64,000 nt of DNA, from the NCBI GenBank assembly GCA_018398575.1, contig JAGTXZ010000008.1:1240001-1304000 (forward strand), given 5' to 3'. Positions within the stretch are counted from its first letter, which is position 1, and the number at the start of each line of letters is the position of its first letter. The notes under the pieces are model-generated. The model searched no databases and was not told the DNA's origin. It saw nothing but the letters and a program-made list of their open reading frames with translations. This DNA comes from Ampelomyces quisqualis (Eukaryota; Ascomycota; Dothideomycetes; Pleosporales; Phaeosphaeriaceae). The translations under genes were made by a program, and so were the position numbers. Of the stretch, positions 35,950 through 46,659 are shown in pieces.

Positions 35950-37250
35950 AATAGGCATTAATAAACAGGCTGTATTAGGTAATAAAATGTAGCAAAGCTA
36001 ATTATATGTTACTTTAAGTCTAAAAACTCCTTCTAAGTACTATTACTTAGATTCCTAGCCTTCTTATCTTTACACTAACTATTCTTATTATACAGATTAC
36101 TATCCTTATTGTCTTTATAAACATTAGGCAGAGTCTTAAAATAGGCCTCTAGCTTCTTACTAGAATCTTCTACTTCTTCCTTACACTTAGTCTTATTACA
36201 TCTCTTAATATATAGCCTATTGCTATAAAGCACTAGGTTAGAAGTAAACTCTAGAAGAGATGTTAGTTTACGCCTCTTATAAGTTAGGTTACTGTAAGTA
36301 TGTAATAAAGAAGTGTAATAAACTTACTACTAATTCTAATCTGTTACTAGAGCCTATTTCTCTAGCGTTAGCTTATTACAAAACTTAAGCTATTTAGCCT
36401 TAAGCTAAGGTGTCTTAAAGCTATTAGTCTTAAGAAGGTGCAGCCTATAAGTGTACTCCTTCTAAATAATTTTCTCTAGAGCTCTACTAGCTCTATATAT
36501 TTAGGTGTAAGCTTAACATATTGTTAGCTTTTTTTAAGACTCTGCTAGCGCTAAAGCAGACCTTTCTATAGCAAAATTGTAGGCGCATATATTAATCTTA
36601 ATTTAAATAACCTTCTATTTTTTTTAACTTAGGAAATAGAGGTTGTTAACTACTTAGCTATGCAATGTAAGTAAAATATATATAATAAAAAAGTGTAATA
36701 ACTTACCTAACTACTTACTAGCAAAGCGCTTTGCTACTAGGGCCTTAAGCTTATTCTTAAGCTTCTTATTCTGCTGCCTTAGAGACAACGCCTTGTACCT
36801 AACGCTCTTCTTAACCTTCTTCTTAAGCTAGTACTTAGCTAATTAATCTAAGGACTTAGCCTTTGCAATAGCAGCTAGCTCCCTTAATTGCATAGCGCTG
36901 CTGCTAAGATGCATACTAGAGTAGACTAAGAAATTTGTTAGGCGGCCTTACTTTAGAGTATTACTACTACAAGAATTAAGAATATAGCTGATTTTATTAT
37001 CTCTAGAAGCAAAACCCTAGATATATTAAGACAATTAATAACAAAAATTTAGTGCCTTTACCTTAGTAAGTTCTGCCTACTCCTCTTATTTAAAGTGTAG
37101 TAGGATTTTAACTAAAAGAGGTAGTAGAAAGCCCTCTAGCTAATTAACAACGTTAATTTCCTTAGATTTAATTAATTCTATAGTGTTAAGCGTAATAAAA
37201 CAATGCAATAAAGCGCATAGCTAATATAGGCGTGTAGTTCTAGTGTTTTT
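35950..37250 (-). pseudogene. Unidentified, probably intron-bearing cargo gene in the hAT
   Basis: The minus strand gives a coherent stretch near 36720-36900 (LRELAAIAKAKSLD … LKKKVKKSVRYKALSLRQQ), lysine-rich and likely coiled-coil. Another charged stretch lies near 36050-36290 (KCKEEVEDSSKKLEAYFK). Between them are two segments that look like short introns starting GTAAGT and ending in TAG or CAG, about 49 and 36 bp, near 36660-36710 and 36290-36325. I do not recognise the family. The introns and the separate position from the transposase suggest a captured host gene, but this is inference. Confidence 0.4.
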
Positions 37251-37620
37251 TTTTAGTAGCTTACTGCCTAGGAAACAGGTAGAGTTAGTCTATGCGTTGC
37301 GTTAGCTGCTAGCGTAGTTTTCTGCCTTATAGCCTGCGCTTACTACCTTTTGCTACCTTACCTGTATAAAATTAACTTTATAAAACCTTACCTTTTATTT
37401 TTAATTTGTAGCTAGGTAGAACTAGTAGCTAATTCTAGGTAGGACTATAAGTTAACACATTTTTTTATTACGTTTTTAACTAATTAGCTGTGCTACTAGT
37501 TTAAGATCAGAATTTTTACGCTAAGAGGTAATTTCCTACGCTAAGCCTGCCTTACTGCTTATTTACAAGAGGGCTAAAACACTAAAAATATTACAGCAGC
37601 AACTCTATAACCTACAACAC
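37251..37620. other. hAT interior, no recognised gene
   Basis: Lies between the unidentified minus-strand cargo gene and the plus-strand H3-like gene, so it may hold a shared promoter region. No motif is convincing. Confidence 0.35.
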
Positions 37621-37779
37621 TACTACAATAGCCCTTTGCAAACGCAAAGCAAAGGTTAATAACGTAAGTACTAGTAGCGTAGAGGTTGCTAAAGACCTCG
37701 CTAGGAAGTCTACTAGGAAAAGCCCTGCCCCTACTACCAGAAAGGCAGAAGCTAAAAAAAATCTACTTTAAGCCTAGTA

Positions 37780-37827
37780 GTAAGTTATCACGTTTCTTTA
37801 TTACTCTCCTATACTAACTAAGTGTAG
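37780..37827 (+). other. Intron 1 of the H3-like pseudogene
   Basis: 48 bp, 5' GTAAGT, CTAAC branch motif, 3' TAG. Removing it joins KPS-T to VALR in frame. Confidence 0.8.
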
Positions 37828-38019
37828 CTGTAGCTTTACGTAAAATCTACTGCTACTAGAACACTACTAAGCTTCTTATCTGCAAGCTACTATTCTAGCA
37901 AGTTATCTGCAAAATTGCTAGTAAGTAATACAAAAGGATGCTCTACGTCTACTTCTAGCAATTAGCTATTAAGGCACTTTAAGAAGCTGCTAAGGCTTTT
38001 CTAGTTAGCTTTTTTAAAG

Positions 38020-38066
38020 GTATAGTAATTTCTCCTATTTTGTAGCAAAACACTAATTTATTATAG
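38020..38066 (+). other. Intron 2 of the H3-like pseudogene
   Basis: 47 bp, 5' GTATAG, acactaat branch-like motif, 3' TAG. Removing it restores SFFK-DTN, matching the H3 LFEDTN motif. Confidence 0.78.
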
Positions 38067-38225
38067 ATACTAATATTAACGTAATTTATGCAAAGAGAGT
38101 TACTATATAGTATAAGAATGTGCGGCTAGCTCTTAGGTACTACAAGAAGTTTAATTTTTTGGCTTAGTATATATAGAAATTGCAGAAGCTATAGGCTTAC
38201 TGTATTTAAGAAATAAAGTTATGCT

Positions 38226-38588
38226 ACGTCTGCCTATATAATAAATAAACGTAATAAACATTAGTTTGTTAACATTCTTAACGTGTTTTTGCTCCTTTAA
38301 GATTTAACATATATTTAGAAATCTATATATATCTATATATATATAGTAGATATAGTAAGAGGTATACTTAGATTATACTTATATACCTCTTTTTGCGCTA
38401 ATAATCTGTTTAGAAGGTATACTATATATTAAATTTTAATGAATTGCGCTAAACTTATGCAACCTAACTTTAACTTACAATTAATTACCTCTACCTTAAC
38501 CTCTACCCCCTATTAGCGTAAAATGATTAGGTAGAGAGTTAGGTAGGTTTAGGGTCTTACGTAAAGCTACCCCAACTCTACCCAACTT
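38226..38588. other. hAT right subterminal region
   Basis: AT-rich spacer with an atatctatatat run near 38320-38345, then C-rich tracts mirroring the left end of the element. No gene seen. Confidence 0.5.
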
Positions 38589-38615
38589 CTACCTATTTAC
38601 TACCCTAATTACAGG
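38589..38615. repeat. hAT right TIR and target duplication
   Basis: The complement of tagggtagtaaataggtag, then attacagg, identical to the left duplication. Confidence 0.85.
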
Positions 38616-38940
38616 CGTGTTTTAAACGCTTGCTAGTCTTCTATAAGGTTAGTATTATCTTTGTCTATAATGTTATTGTCTATATACTTCTAGATAATTA
38701 GAAGTACTTATTTCTTAGCATTGCCTTTTATATAGATTGTAGTAAAAATAACTTTATTTACGTTCTTAATCTTGTCTTTTACATAGAAGTGCCTGTTAAA
38801 CTAAAGGATTTAGGTCTTAAGTTTGTTGCAGTTTCTATAGTAGAGATTAGGTTTGTTAACTTTAAGTCTAGGTTATTCTACTTAGGAATACTTAGGTGTA
38901 TCTATTGCAATATTACTGCTTATTATAAGAGTGTTTAAAG
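38616..38940 (-). pseudogene. Gypsy-2 gag, 5' part, and leader
   Basis: Continuation of the gag region separated from 32571 by the hAT insertion, next to the 5' LTR. Too short and damaged for domain assignment. Confidence 0.55.
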
Positions 38941-39398
38941 TGTTAAGACTGTTAGTCTAGTAGCAAACAATAAGAATGCTAGTATAGACTAGAGGTACAG
39001 CTAAGGTTAGTTTTTGCAGATAGGTGTAGAGTTACTTTAGATACAAAGGGTATTGTTACTAAGACAGTAAAGGCTAGAGCTTTCTAAAAACAGTAATAAT
39101 AGTTAGATAGCTTAATATAACTAACTTAAGCGTCTGTAACATAAGTTAAACACAATAATCTATAAGAGCTTATTATAGTTTCTATATACTTAGTTTTTCT
39201 TATAGTTTTTATTATTCTTAATCTTTATTATAGATTCTTATAGTTTCTTGTTGCAAGAAACATTAAGACTAAATAAGACTAATAAGAAGGTTACGTAACA
39301 TACTTAGTGTACTATGTTCCTGCACTAGGTCCAAGTCTTACAACCTGTTCTCTTGTTTATTTATAACGTCTTGTGTTCTCTGTTAGAGGTTTGTAACA
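38941..39398 (-). repeat. 5' LTR of Gypsy-2 (minus orientation)
   Basis: 458 bp, plus-strand ends tgttaagact … tttgtaaca; partner of 26621-27078. Confidence 0.93.
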
Positions 39399-41480
39399 GT
39401 AGATAGGGCCGCGCACTAGCTATATAGAAGGCTAAAATTATTACTATAGGCCTTTGCAAATCTAAATAGTGCAACCTAAAAGACTCTCTTACGCTCTATA
39501 TCTACTTTATAGATAACACCTCTCTATAGAGCATAGGCGTACTAATAGTAGACAAAGAAATAGAGATAAGGATTAATCTGTAAGTTAAATATCACCTTAT
39601 AGCGTCTAACTAAAACGTTCTACTACATAAATTCATAAAGGATAGTAAGAAGTATGTAAAGATAGTTCTATAGTACATCTAAGAACGCTATATACTAAAA
39701 GTCTACCTAAATACAACTACGCACTGTCTAGCACTATCTACTAGCTAATTTATAATTGTATATAGCTATATAACACTAGTAAAACGCGTGCTTAATAAAT
39801 ACTAAACTATAAGACTTATAACTATACGCGAAATATTATTAAGGAGTAGTAAAGTAAGCGCAAAAGACACCTTTAATATTTCTAGCTACATAGTAATATA
39901 AAGACGTATTATCTTTAACAAGTTCTATAACTATAAATGTAAGAACACTATTATAGGTAACTTGTACAAGACTATTTAAAGTAAAAACTATAGTTATTAG
40001 TAGAAGGCCTAGGCCCTCTTAGGTTTACTAATAGAGAGGAGTTTCTATAAGATACTTATTTTGATCTCTCTAGCGCTTAGTAGACTACAAGATAATAAGA
40101 ACTTCTTAAACTAGTACTATCTTATAGGTAAGAAGAACAATATAGATAGTTCTAAACTGTTTACTACTACTAACTCTGTATACGTAAGTATTAAGAAAAT
40201 TGTAGATACAAGAGAGATAAGAAAGATATTAGGCCTAGCTATAGTAAAGGGCTAGGACACCTGCTTATCTAAGGTATAAGAAGAAGTTAAAAACGTGCTT
40301 AATTCTCTTAAGTATATAGCGCTTATAGCGTTAGGAGAGAAGATTGCAGTAAGGTTTATACTGCGTTAAACTCTAGTTACGTAAGACCTATAGAGCTAGA
40401 AGATTTTAGGCATTAAGAGTAACTTCTTAATATTCTACTAGCTATGCTAAATAGATAACTTCTAATTACTTATAGCTAACGCAATAATAAGATACAAAAT
40501 AGTACTACTATAAGAAGAGCTAAATAGCGTAGAAGCTAAGAGCATATAGGTATTTAACTGCGCTAAGATACAAAGCATTATAATATTCTTAATACTAGCC
40601 TAGCTTAAGGCTGCGCTGTTTAAAAGCAAAGGAAGTAAGAAAACTAAGTAGTTTACATTAACGCATATCTAACAGCACTTCTAGCAGCTAGATAAAGGAT
40701 TGTTTACTAATAACCTTAACTTACTACTTGTATATAGTGCAAAGTATAAGGCAATAGAGCTAGAGGCTAAGAGAACTTATATTAAAACTAGACCTAATTC
40801 TAATTAGAGGGGCCTAGCAGATAATTAAACAGTACTATGCAACGTTTAGGCTAAAATTCTTATTAGCTTATACAAAGTATGTGTGCAACTAGTGCTCTAG
40901 ATAGGGCTTTAAAAAAAATTTAGCAAAGATATAGTTCTTCTACTAAAGAGAAAAATGCTAAAGTCTAAAATAGACGCTGTATTAGCAAAATAGAGGGACC
41001 TAGACTTAACATTTATTTTAGTAGTGTTAATAGCGTTTGCAGAAGCTATTACGCTAATTAAGGTAAATAAAGTTATAATTGTAGAGCCTTAAGACAAATA
41101 GGGTACCTAAGAGTAATTTATATTTAGAGTATATTAACTAGGCTAGCTAGTAGACGTATACAAGGGTATTATTCTATACAACCTAGAAAGCAATCTAGAA
41201 ATAAAAATTCTAAAGAAGTAGAACGTCAAGATATTATTACGCGGTAGTCTATAAGGTATAAAAATAGAAGAAGAAGAGATTAAGTAAGATTATAATAAAG
41301 AAATCTCTATAAAGCTTAAGAGGCTAGTGTAAATTAGGTAAATTAAGCAGTAGAACTGCAGAGTATAGTACACTACTATGCAAAGCTATAGAATCAAAAA
41401 CGCTTAAGTAGATACGTAGCCTAGTTCTAGAAGTATAAGAATATAAAAAGTATTATAAAAGAAGTATATATATAGATATA
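39399..41480 (+). pseudogene. SNF2-like helicase remnant of element E, 3' part
   Basis: Continues the frame from 26620. The C-terminal helicase lobe is the recognisable piece. DLTFILVVLIAF lies near 41010-41035, in the position of motif V. Then VIIVEPQDK at about 41071-41098 and RVYxLGxLVDVYKG at about 41125-41165 match the SNF2 motif VI region (family pattern RvyRlGQ), the two gaps being TAG stops at expected Arg and Gln positions. Earlier parts include a Cys/His-containing stretch (FYNYKCKN near 39920) and IERSFYKILILI. SNF2 proteins are ATP-driven DNA translocases of chromatin and repair. Whether this one served the element or is a captured host gene is open. Confidence 0.62.
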
Positions 41481-41827
41481 ACGCAAAATTAATTTAAAGC
41501 GTAATAATAGTGTAGATTTGCAGTAAAACCTAAACTAAGTAATAGCGCTATTAAAGGGATTGCCTTAGACTTAAACTATAGTTAGGCATAGTTAAAGATA
41601 GGCTGCTAATTAGTAACGCAGTTGTGCAGATAGTGCAAAGCTATGTTAAATATAAGAACTATAAACTATTTTGCAAAAACGTTCTATAAACTAGGCTACT
41701 AATAATAGTATACTAGGCATTGCTATTGTTGCTTAGCACAGCAGAGTACAGTTAAAAACCATCTAGTAGCTAGTAGTACAGTTGTGTTAATAGTGTTGCT
41801 AATATTGCAGATGTTACTAACGTTGTG
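41481..41827. other. Right end region of element E
   Basis: No gene seen. Near 41780-41825 are imperfect gttaatagtgttgctaat repeats resembling the decamers at the left end. Confidence 0.5.
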
Positions 41828-41840
41828 TTTTCCTAACGTA
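41828..41840 (-). repeat. Right TIR of element E and TA duplication
   Basis: TTTTCCTAACG, the complement of the left end, followed by TA. The next bases (acttaataaagc) match unit A immediately before its empty TA site, in reverse. Confidence 0.8.
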
Positions 41841-43300
41841 ACTTAATAAAGCTTCTAACGTCTATACTATTAATAACGCGCATGTCTTTAAGCTAGTTAA
41901 CTAAATTATTAAGCTTATAGAAGGTCTTTTAGAAGTTATCTATATATAGCTGTAGGCTGTAGTATATGTTTAGATATGTTAAGATCTACTAGCTACTACG
42001 TATAGTCTTAGCTCTTATCTTATTATACTACGTGTAATATCTCTAGTAAATAGCGTAGATAATATCTATTATCTTAGTAGAATATTTGCCTATTATACTT
42101 TTCTCTACTATAAAGTGTAAGAAATAGGCGTAGACTTTAGCCTTCTATGCGTAGGTAATACCTTAGTCTGTTAGTTAGTATAGTATTATGCTACCTACAG
42201 CTAGAAATATAACTCTATTATATTAGTAAGTATTGTAACTTCTATTGCTATAATAAGCTTATAGTACATTAACACTATATATACTAAACGTTTTGCAGTA
42301 ATTAGTAGCTTATCTAAAGCTCTACTACTACGTATTTGTACAGTAGAAACCTATTAATTAGCAATAATACTTATCTATTTATATAGTTATTAAACTACTT
42401 TAGCTATTCTAGCATAATATTAGTGTCTATTTAGGTAGAATTATTATACTAATAGATATAACTAAGACTGCAGATGTTTAGGTTCTTTTTACTATTTATA
42501 TAAGTTATATAGTTTAAGAATCTTATAGACTATAGAGGTACTTAGTCTAAGCTATCTATATTTATATACAGTACACTAGTTATATACTTTCTATCTAGTC
42601 TAAGATTAGCTTTTAGATTATTTCCTAACGTATATTGCGGCAAGTGTTTCTAGTATATACTAGCCTTATCTATGTTATATAAATTCTTAGGCGCGTATCT
42701 ACTTACTACGTCGCAAATCTCTTCTATTATAAGCTTAGTATTCTTTACTATTATGCTACTATAGTTGCCTACTGTTTTTGCAAACTATTTATATTACTGC
42801 ACGCTATGTTATTGTTTATATATAGTAAGCTATCTATTATTAAACTCTAGTATTTTGTAGCTATTGTATTTAGGCAGCTGTTACTAAAGTTAATATATAG
42901 TTTTGCAAATTATATTATTAGTAATATTAACGTAGGCTACCTGCAACTCTATATGCTAGTTATTTAGAGCTGCCTTAAGAGTTTTCTATTGCAAACGCCT
43001 ATTATACGCGTAATTATAGCTAGTGTATTTAGTTTTATTACTATCTAAGTATTCTTGTGTTATTAAGAAAATATTAGTTATATTGTTTAGTTATATATAG
43101 CAGCAAAAAGCTCTAGTAGCCTATATAGTAAGTTGTTATAGTATTAAATATAGAAATAATACCTTATGTTTGCAAACTTTAACATATTCTGTAATAGTCT
43201 AGGCATAACTATGTTACTAGTTAGGCATTAGACTTTAACCTATCTATAAACTAGATAATATAGGCTTAAAGTTGTAGTAGCAGAATAATAGTAGAAACTA
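41841..43300 (-). pseudogene. Pogo/Fot-type transposase of unit P, N-terminal and DDE part
   Basis: Minus-strand equivalent of 21100-22449 in unit A, with the same DDE regions. The gene is cut at 41840 by element E; its C-terminal piece is at 9600-9917. Apart from the split, damage is of the same TAG/TAA type but at partly different positions than in A, so the two copies were mutated independently. Confidence 0.68.
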
Positions 43301-43534
43301 AATATATATTTACAAAGAGTAACCTACTATCTAATATAGTAAAGATAATACTCTTGCGCATGCTTATACTCTAGTAGCTACTTATAGCATTTAATATAAA
43401 ATAATATCTAAGCTTAGCCTTAAACCTATACTAGTATAATTATAGCACTAATTAGTTACTCTAAGTGCTTATTGCAATAGATAGCTTGTAATAAACGCTA
43501 ATAGTACTTTCTAGTAGATAATAGCTATAGACAG

Positions 43535-43872
43535 TGTAACGTAACTGTAGCTGCTAGTTATTTAAGAAGCCTACTGTAGTAGTAGGTTGCGTACAGCACT
43601 AGTAGTATTCTCTAGTAAAGAACAGTTACTAATAGTGCAACGCAACTATAGCTGCTAGTTATTTAAGAAGCCTACTGTAGTAGTAGGTTGCGTACAGCAC
43701 TAGTAGTATTTTCTAGTAAATAATAGTTACTAACAGTGTAACGTAACTATAGCTACTAGTTATTAAAAGAGCCTACTGTAGTAGTAGGTTGCGTGCAGCA
43801 CTAGTAGTATTCTCTAGTAAATAATAGTTACTAATAGTGTAACATAACTATAGCTACTAGTTATTAAAAGAG
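43535..43872. repeat. Minisatellite T4 in P, four units
   Basis: Units with aactatagctactagtta and gcactagtagtattctcta; five units in A (20315-20795). Confidence 0.9.
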
Positions 43873-44454
43873 CCTAATTATAAAGATTAATACGTTTAAA
43901 GTGTTTACTGCCTTATATACTATATATAAGATTTATAAAGTATTACGCGTTACTTCTTATATATATTCTTCTCTACTAAGTATATCTAAGACAAACAAAT
44001 ATAGGCTTATTGTTTTAATTTATACAAGTATTTTTTAAGGTTTTAGCTGTACCTACTAGAGTAGTAGATATCCTTTTTATTAATAGCTAGTAGTATCTTA
44101 GTGTAGATAAGTTCAACGCACGCAACTTTTTTACGTTAGTAGAAGTTCTTAAAGCTATAATAAAGCTTAGTAATAGTATAGAACTTAAGGTTTTAGAAGT
44201 TGTAGTCAGAATATCTTAATATCTAGACGTTGGATTGCTACTTATAGAGTCAAACAGAAATATATTATATATAGTATAAGAGAGGTTATATATACTTAGG
44301 TAGGCTTTGCTATTAAAGAGCTTAACAAGAGTACTAGAATAGAAAAGTCTTAACAAACAACTATAACTTAACGTTGTTCTTAATTTTTGCTTATAACAAT
44401 ATATAGACAAAAGTATGTAAATTATAGTTATATCTCTAATATTATCTAGTTACC

Positions 44455-44725
44455 TAATAGTATAAGAATTGCGTTCTTAAGTTAGGCTAAGTTATTAATA
44501 TACGTACTAGGATACTATTATAGCTATTAGCGTAGAAATCTTTATTATTAAACACGTTATAAAGTATCTTAGTTAAGTAATAGTATTACAAGACATAACA
44601 AAGTTATAGCAATAATAGTACTCTTAAGTTAGGCTAAGTTATTAATCTGCGCACTAGGATACTATTATAGCTATTATTATAGAGATCTTTGTTGTTAAAC
44701 ACGTTATAAGGTATCTTAGTTAAGC
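44455..44725. repeat. Minisatellite T3 in P, two units
   Basis: Units with ttaggctaagttattaat and aaacacgttataaggtatc; three units in A. The 64-codon open stretch at 44216-44410 just before it does not correspond to a recognised gene. Confidence 0.88.
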
Positions 44726-45099
44726 TATAATATCTAAATAGCTACTAAAGCGTCTATCTAGGATATAAATTTGCTTCTATACTAGTAGGCTAAGAAGTAG
44801 CGCAGGTATAGTACTAATAATATAGTAAAGCTTAGTTTTAGATTTTTAAACTGCAAAAACATATGGACGTAATAGGTATAGTTTTAGTTTTATAAGAATA
44901 ACAATATAATAAAGAATTAAGTCTCTTAGACTTATAAGAAACATATATATAAAGACAGTGACATTTAATTAAGAGTATAAGTTACGTGTTAAGAAGTAGC
45001 TATATATATACTCTATAGGTAGTTTGTTTTATATATTACAGATACAGCTCTTAGTCTTATAATAGATAAAAATAATATAATATACTGCGTATATTTTAA

Positions 45100-45309
45100 C
45101 AAAAGACTTTTACTTTAACTCTAAGAGTAGAGATACAAAGGTAAATTTATCTCTAATTTTAAGGTTAGGAAAATATAAGAAGGCGTAAGTGTATTATAGA
45201 TAAAAATAATATAAGGTTCTATACATATTTTCACAAAAAACTATTACTTTAACTCTAAGACTAGAGATATATAGGTAAATTTATCTCTAGTTTTTAGGTT
45301 AGGAAAACG
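45100..45309. repeat. Minisatellite T2 in P, two units
   Basis: Units ending ttaggaaaa with tagagata…tatctct; three units in A (18601-18985). Confidence 0.88.
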
Positions 45310-46600
45310 TATATATAGTAAGAGGTAGAGTATAGCTAGCTAGTAAGGCTATTATATACTCTATTAGTACTAATAGTTTAAGAGCAAGCGGTACGTAGAT
45401 GCGTTTAAAGTATAGCAGTTTGTTAATAGTATTTGTTACTATTTAGCCTCTGTTATATTTGCATATTATAGTAAGTTAGAACAGTAGTCTTTAGTAGACA
45501 ACTATTCTATACTGTACTAGAGAAAGAATATAAATTAGATCTGTAGGCATTTTAAAACTAGATAAGATTAAATATACTAGCTACTTAGAATATTAGTTAA
45601 TACTGTATATAAATTATACTTATTATTTCTTACTATTAAGTAATTGCCTACGCCTGTTACTAGTCTAACCTATAGTATATATAGTACACTATTCTACCTG
45701 CTTCTATCTATACTAAGCCTAGCTACCTTAGTATAGGTTATATACTAGGCTACTAGAGCTACTAGTCTATTTTTTTATGTATTTAAACCTTATATATATC
45801 TACTTGCAGGTATACTTACCTTTTTATGCGTTTAGGTTCTAATATATATATTCTAAACGTGTAGTAACTTACTTATTCTAGAGTGTTAATATTTTTTAGC
45901 ATAAGAATTATTATTAATATTAATCTTTATTAAGCTATATTAGCTAGCGTAACTAATCTAGTTATTAATAAGTAAGCACTAGTGCAATTACGTAACAGTT
46001 GTTAGTGTAATAAGAAATATAGAACAGAAGAAAAATACTAGTTATTGCGCCTAGAACTGTAAGTATAGTTCTATACACAGGTTAGGTAACTGTTAGCTAC
46101 AGTAGACTTTAGTAGACTATAGTAGATAACAGACTATACAGCATAGAATAGATACTGCTAGTAACTACTCTAATACTACGTAACTAATGTTAATACTGTT
46201 TTTGTATACTTAGTCTTTTTATACCTAAACTATAGAGTTATATATAAGTAGGTTAGTAATAGATTGTATATATATACTATAGAGCTTTTACCCTAAGATA
46301 TATGCAGAACTTGTTAAACACAGTGCCTAATACTAGACGTATTACTACCTGCTACTTAATCATACACTAGTTATAACCCCTAACACTATAATATAATAGT
46401 ATAACTCTAATAGCTGTAATGTAATAGATACTACTATAGACAACGCAGCACCTGTTTTATACAGCAATACCTTATGTAAACGCAACTATACTCTAGCTAA
46501 ATATAAGGTAAGAAAGTAGATAGGCCTAATATTAGCGTTTATATAAGAATAGGATAAGCTGTTTTAGACAGTAAGTAGACAGTACACTAGGAAACTATTT
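45310..46600. other. Unit P interior, no recognised gene
   Basis: Counterpart of 17341-18600 in unit A. Contains gtagactttagtagactat-like repeats near 46100. It may hold the 5' leader of the Plavaka-type gene that begins downstream. Confidence 0.4.
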
Positions 46601-46659
46601 AGTTTAGAAATAGTAGACGCAAAGTAGTAGGCTATACGCAGCTAAATAGTGCACGCGTA

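Larger units (their letters stand above)
37688..38225 (+). pseudogene. Histone H3-variant pseudogene (CenH3-like) carried by the hAT element
   Basis: Three exons read as a histone H3 core. Exon 1 has a basic tail (ARKSTRKSPAPTTRKA) and FKPS. Intron 1 is 37780-37827 (GTAAGT, branch CTAAC, TAG, 48 bp) and falls inside the KPxTVALR motif. Exon 2 gives VALRKIYCYQNTTKLLI, then KLLFQQVICKIA, then ALQEAAKAFLVSFFK. Intron 2 is 38020-38066 (47 bp, branch CTAAT). Exon 3 gives DTNINVIYAKRVTI followed by a damaged final helix. The loop between the IA and ALQEA motifs is three residues longer than in canonical H3, and FLV replaces YLV; both are features of centromeric H3. The tail and the core are in different frames near 37750, so an indel is likely. 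Stops are TAG/TAA. Confidence 0.8.
32572..38607 (-). mobile_element. hAT transposon, 6036 bp, with cargo
   Basis: Flanked by a perfect 8-bp duplication attacagg (32564-32571 and 38608-38615), the duplication length of hAT elements. The ends are imperfect inverted repeats: tacgctagtaaataggtag on the left, and tagggtagtaaataggtag as the complement of the right. Just inside are G-rich tracts (gggggtagag, taggttaggtt) mirrored by C-rich tracts on the right. The element encodes a hAT transposase on the minus strand, an unidentified minus-strand gene and a histone H3-like gene on the plus strand. At 6 kb it is larger than many fungal hATs, which fits extra cargo. It sits in gag of Gypsy-2. Confidence 0.9.
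26621..39398 (-). mobile_element. Gypsy-2: full-length RIP-damaged chromovirus, interrupted by a hAT element
   Basis: Two 458-bp LTRs (26621-27078 and 38941-39398) flank gag and pol on the minus strand. Without the hAT insertion the element is about 6.7 kb. The target duplication is gcaga (26616-26620) against gtaga (39399-39403), one CpA-to-TpA difference, so RIP followed insertion. The order on the minus strand is LTR, 38940-38616, then (after hAT) 32571 down to 27079, LTR. The family differs from Gypsy-1 in LTR length and sequence. It inserted into the SNF2-like gene of element E. Confidence 0.92.
9920..41838. mobile_element. Element E: TA-flanked element with TIR CGTTAGGAAAA and a SNF2-like gene
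   Basis: Both ends carry the same 11-bp inverted repeat (CGTTAGGAAAA at 9920-9930, its complement at 41828-41838), each bordered by TA (9918-9919, 41839-41840). The unfilled site survives in unit A at 22440-22470, where the two flanks join across a single TA with no other change. Removing the nested A, Gypsy-2 and hAT sequences leaves about 6.4 kb. That core has subterminal TGTTACTAGT-like repeats, a GC-rich hairpin and a decayed SNF2-like helicase gene. No transposase was recognised in it. A TA duplication suggests the Tc1/mariner/pogo superfamily, but the cargo is unusual for one. It could also be non-autonomous. Confidence 0.75.

Noticed and set aside
9920..41838. Starship-type giant element with a DUF3435 tyrosine recombinase
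   Set aside because: Size and nested cargo suggested it, but no captain-like tyrosine recombinase was found. The 32 kb is explained by later insertions into a core of about 6.4 kb with short TIRs and a TA duplication.
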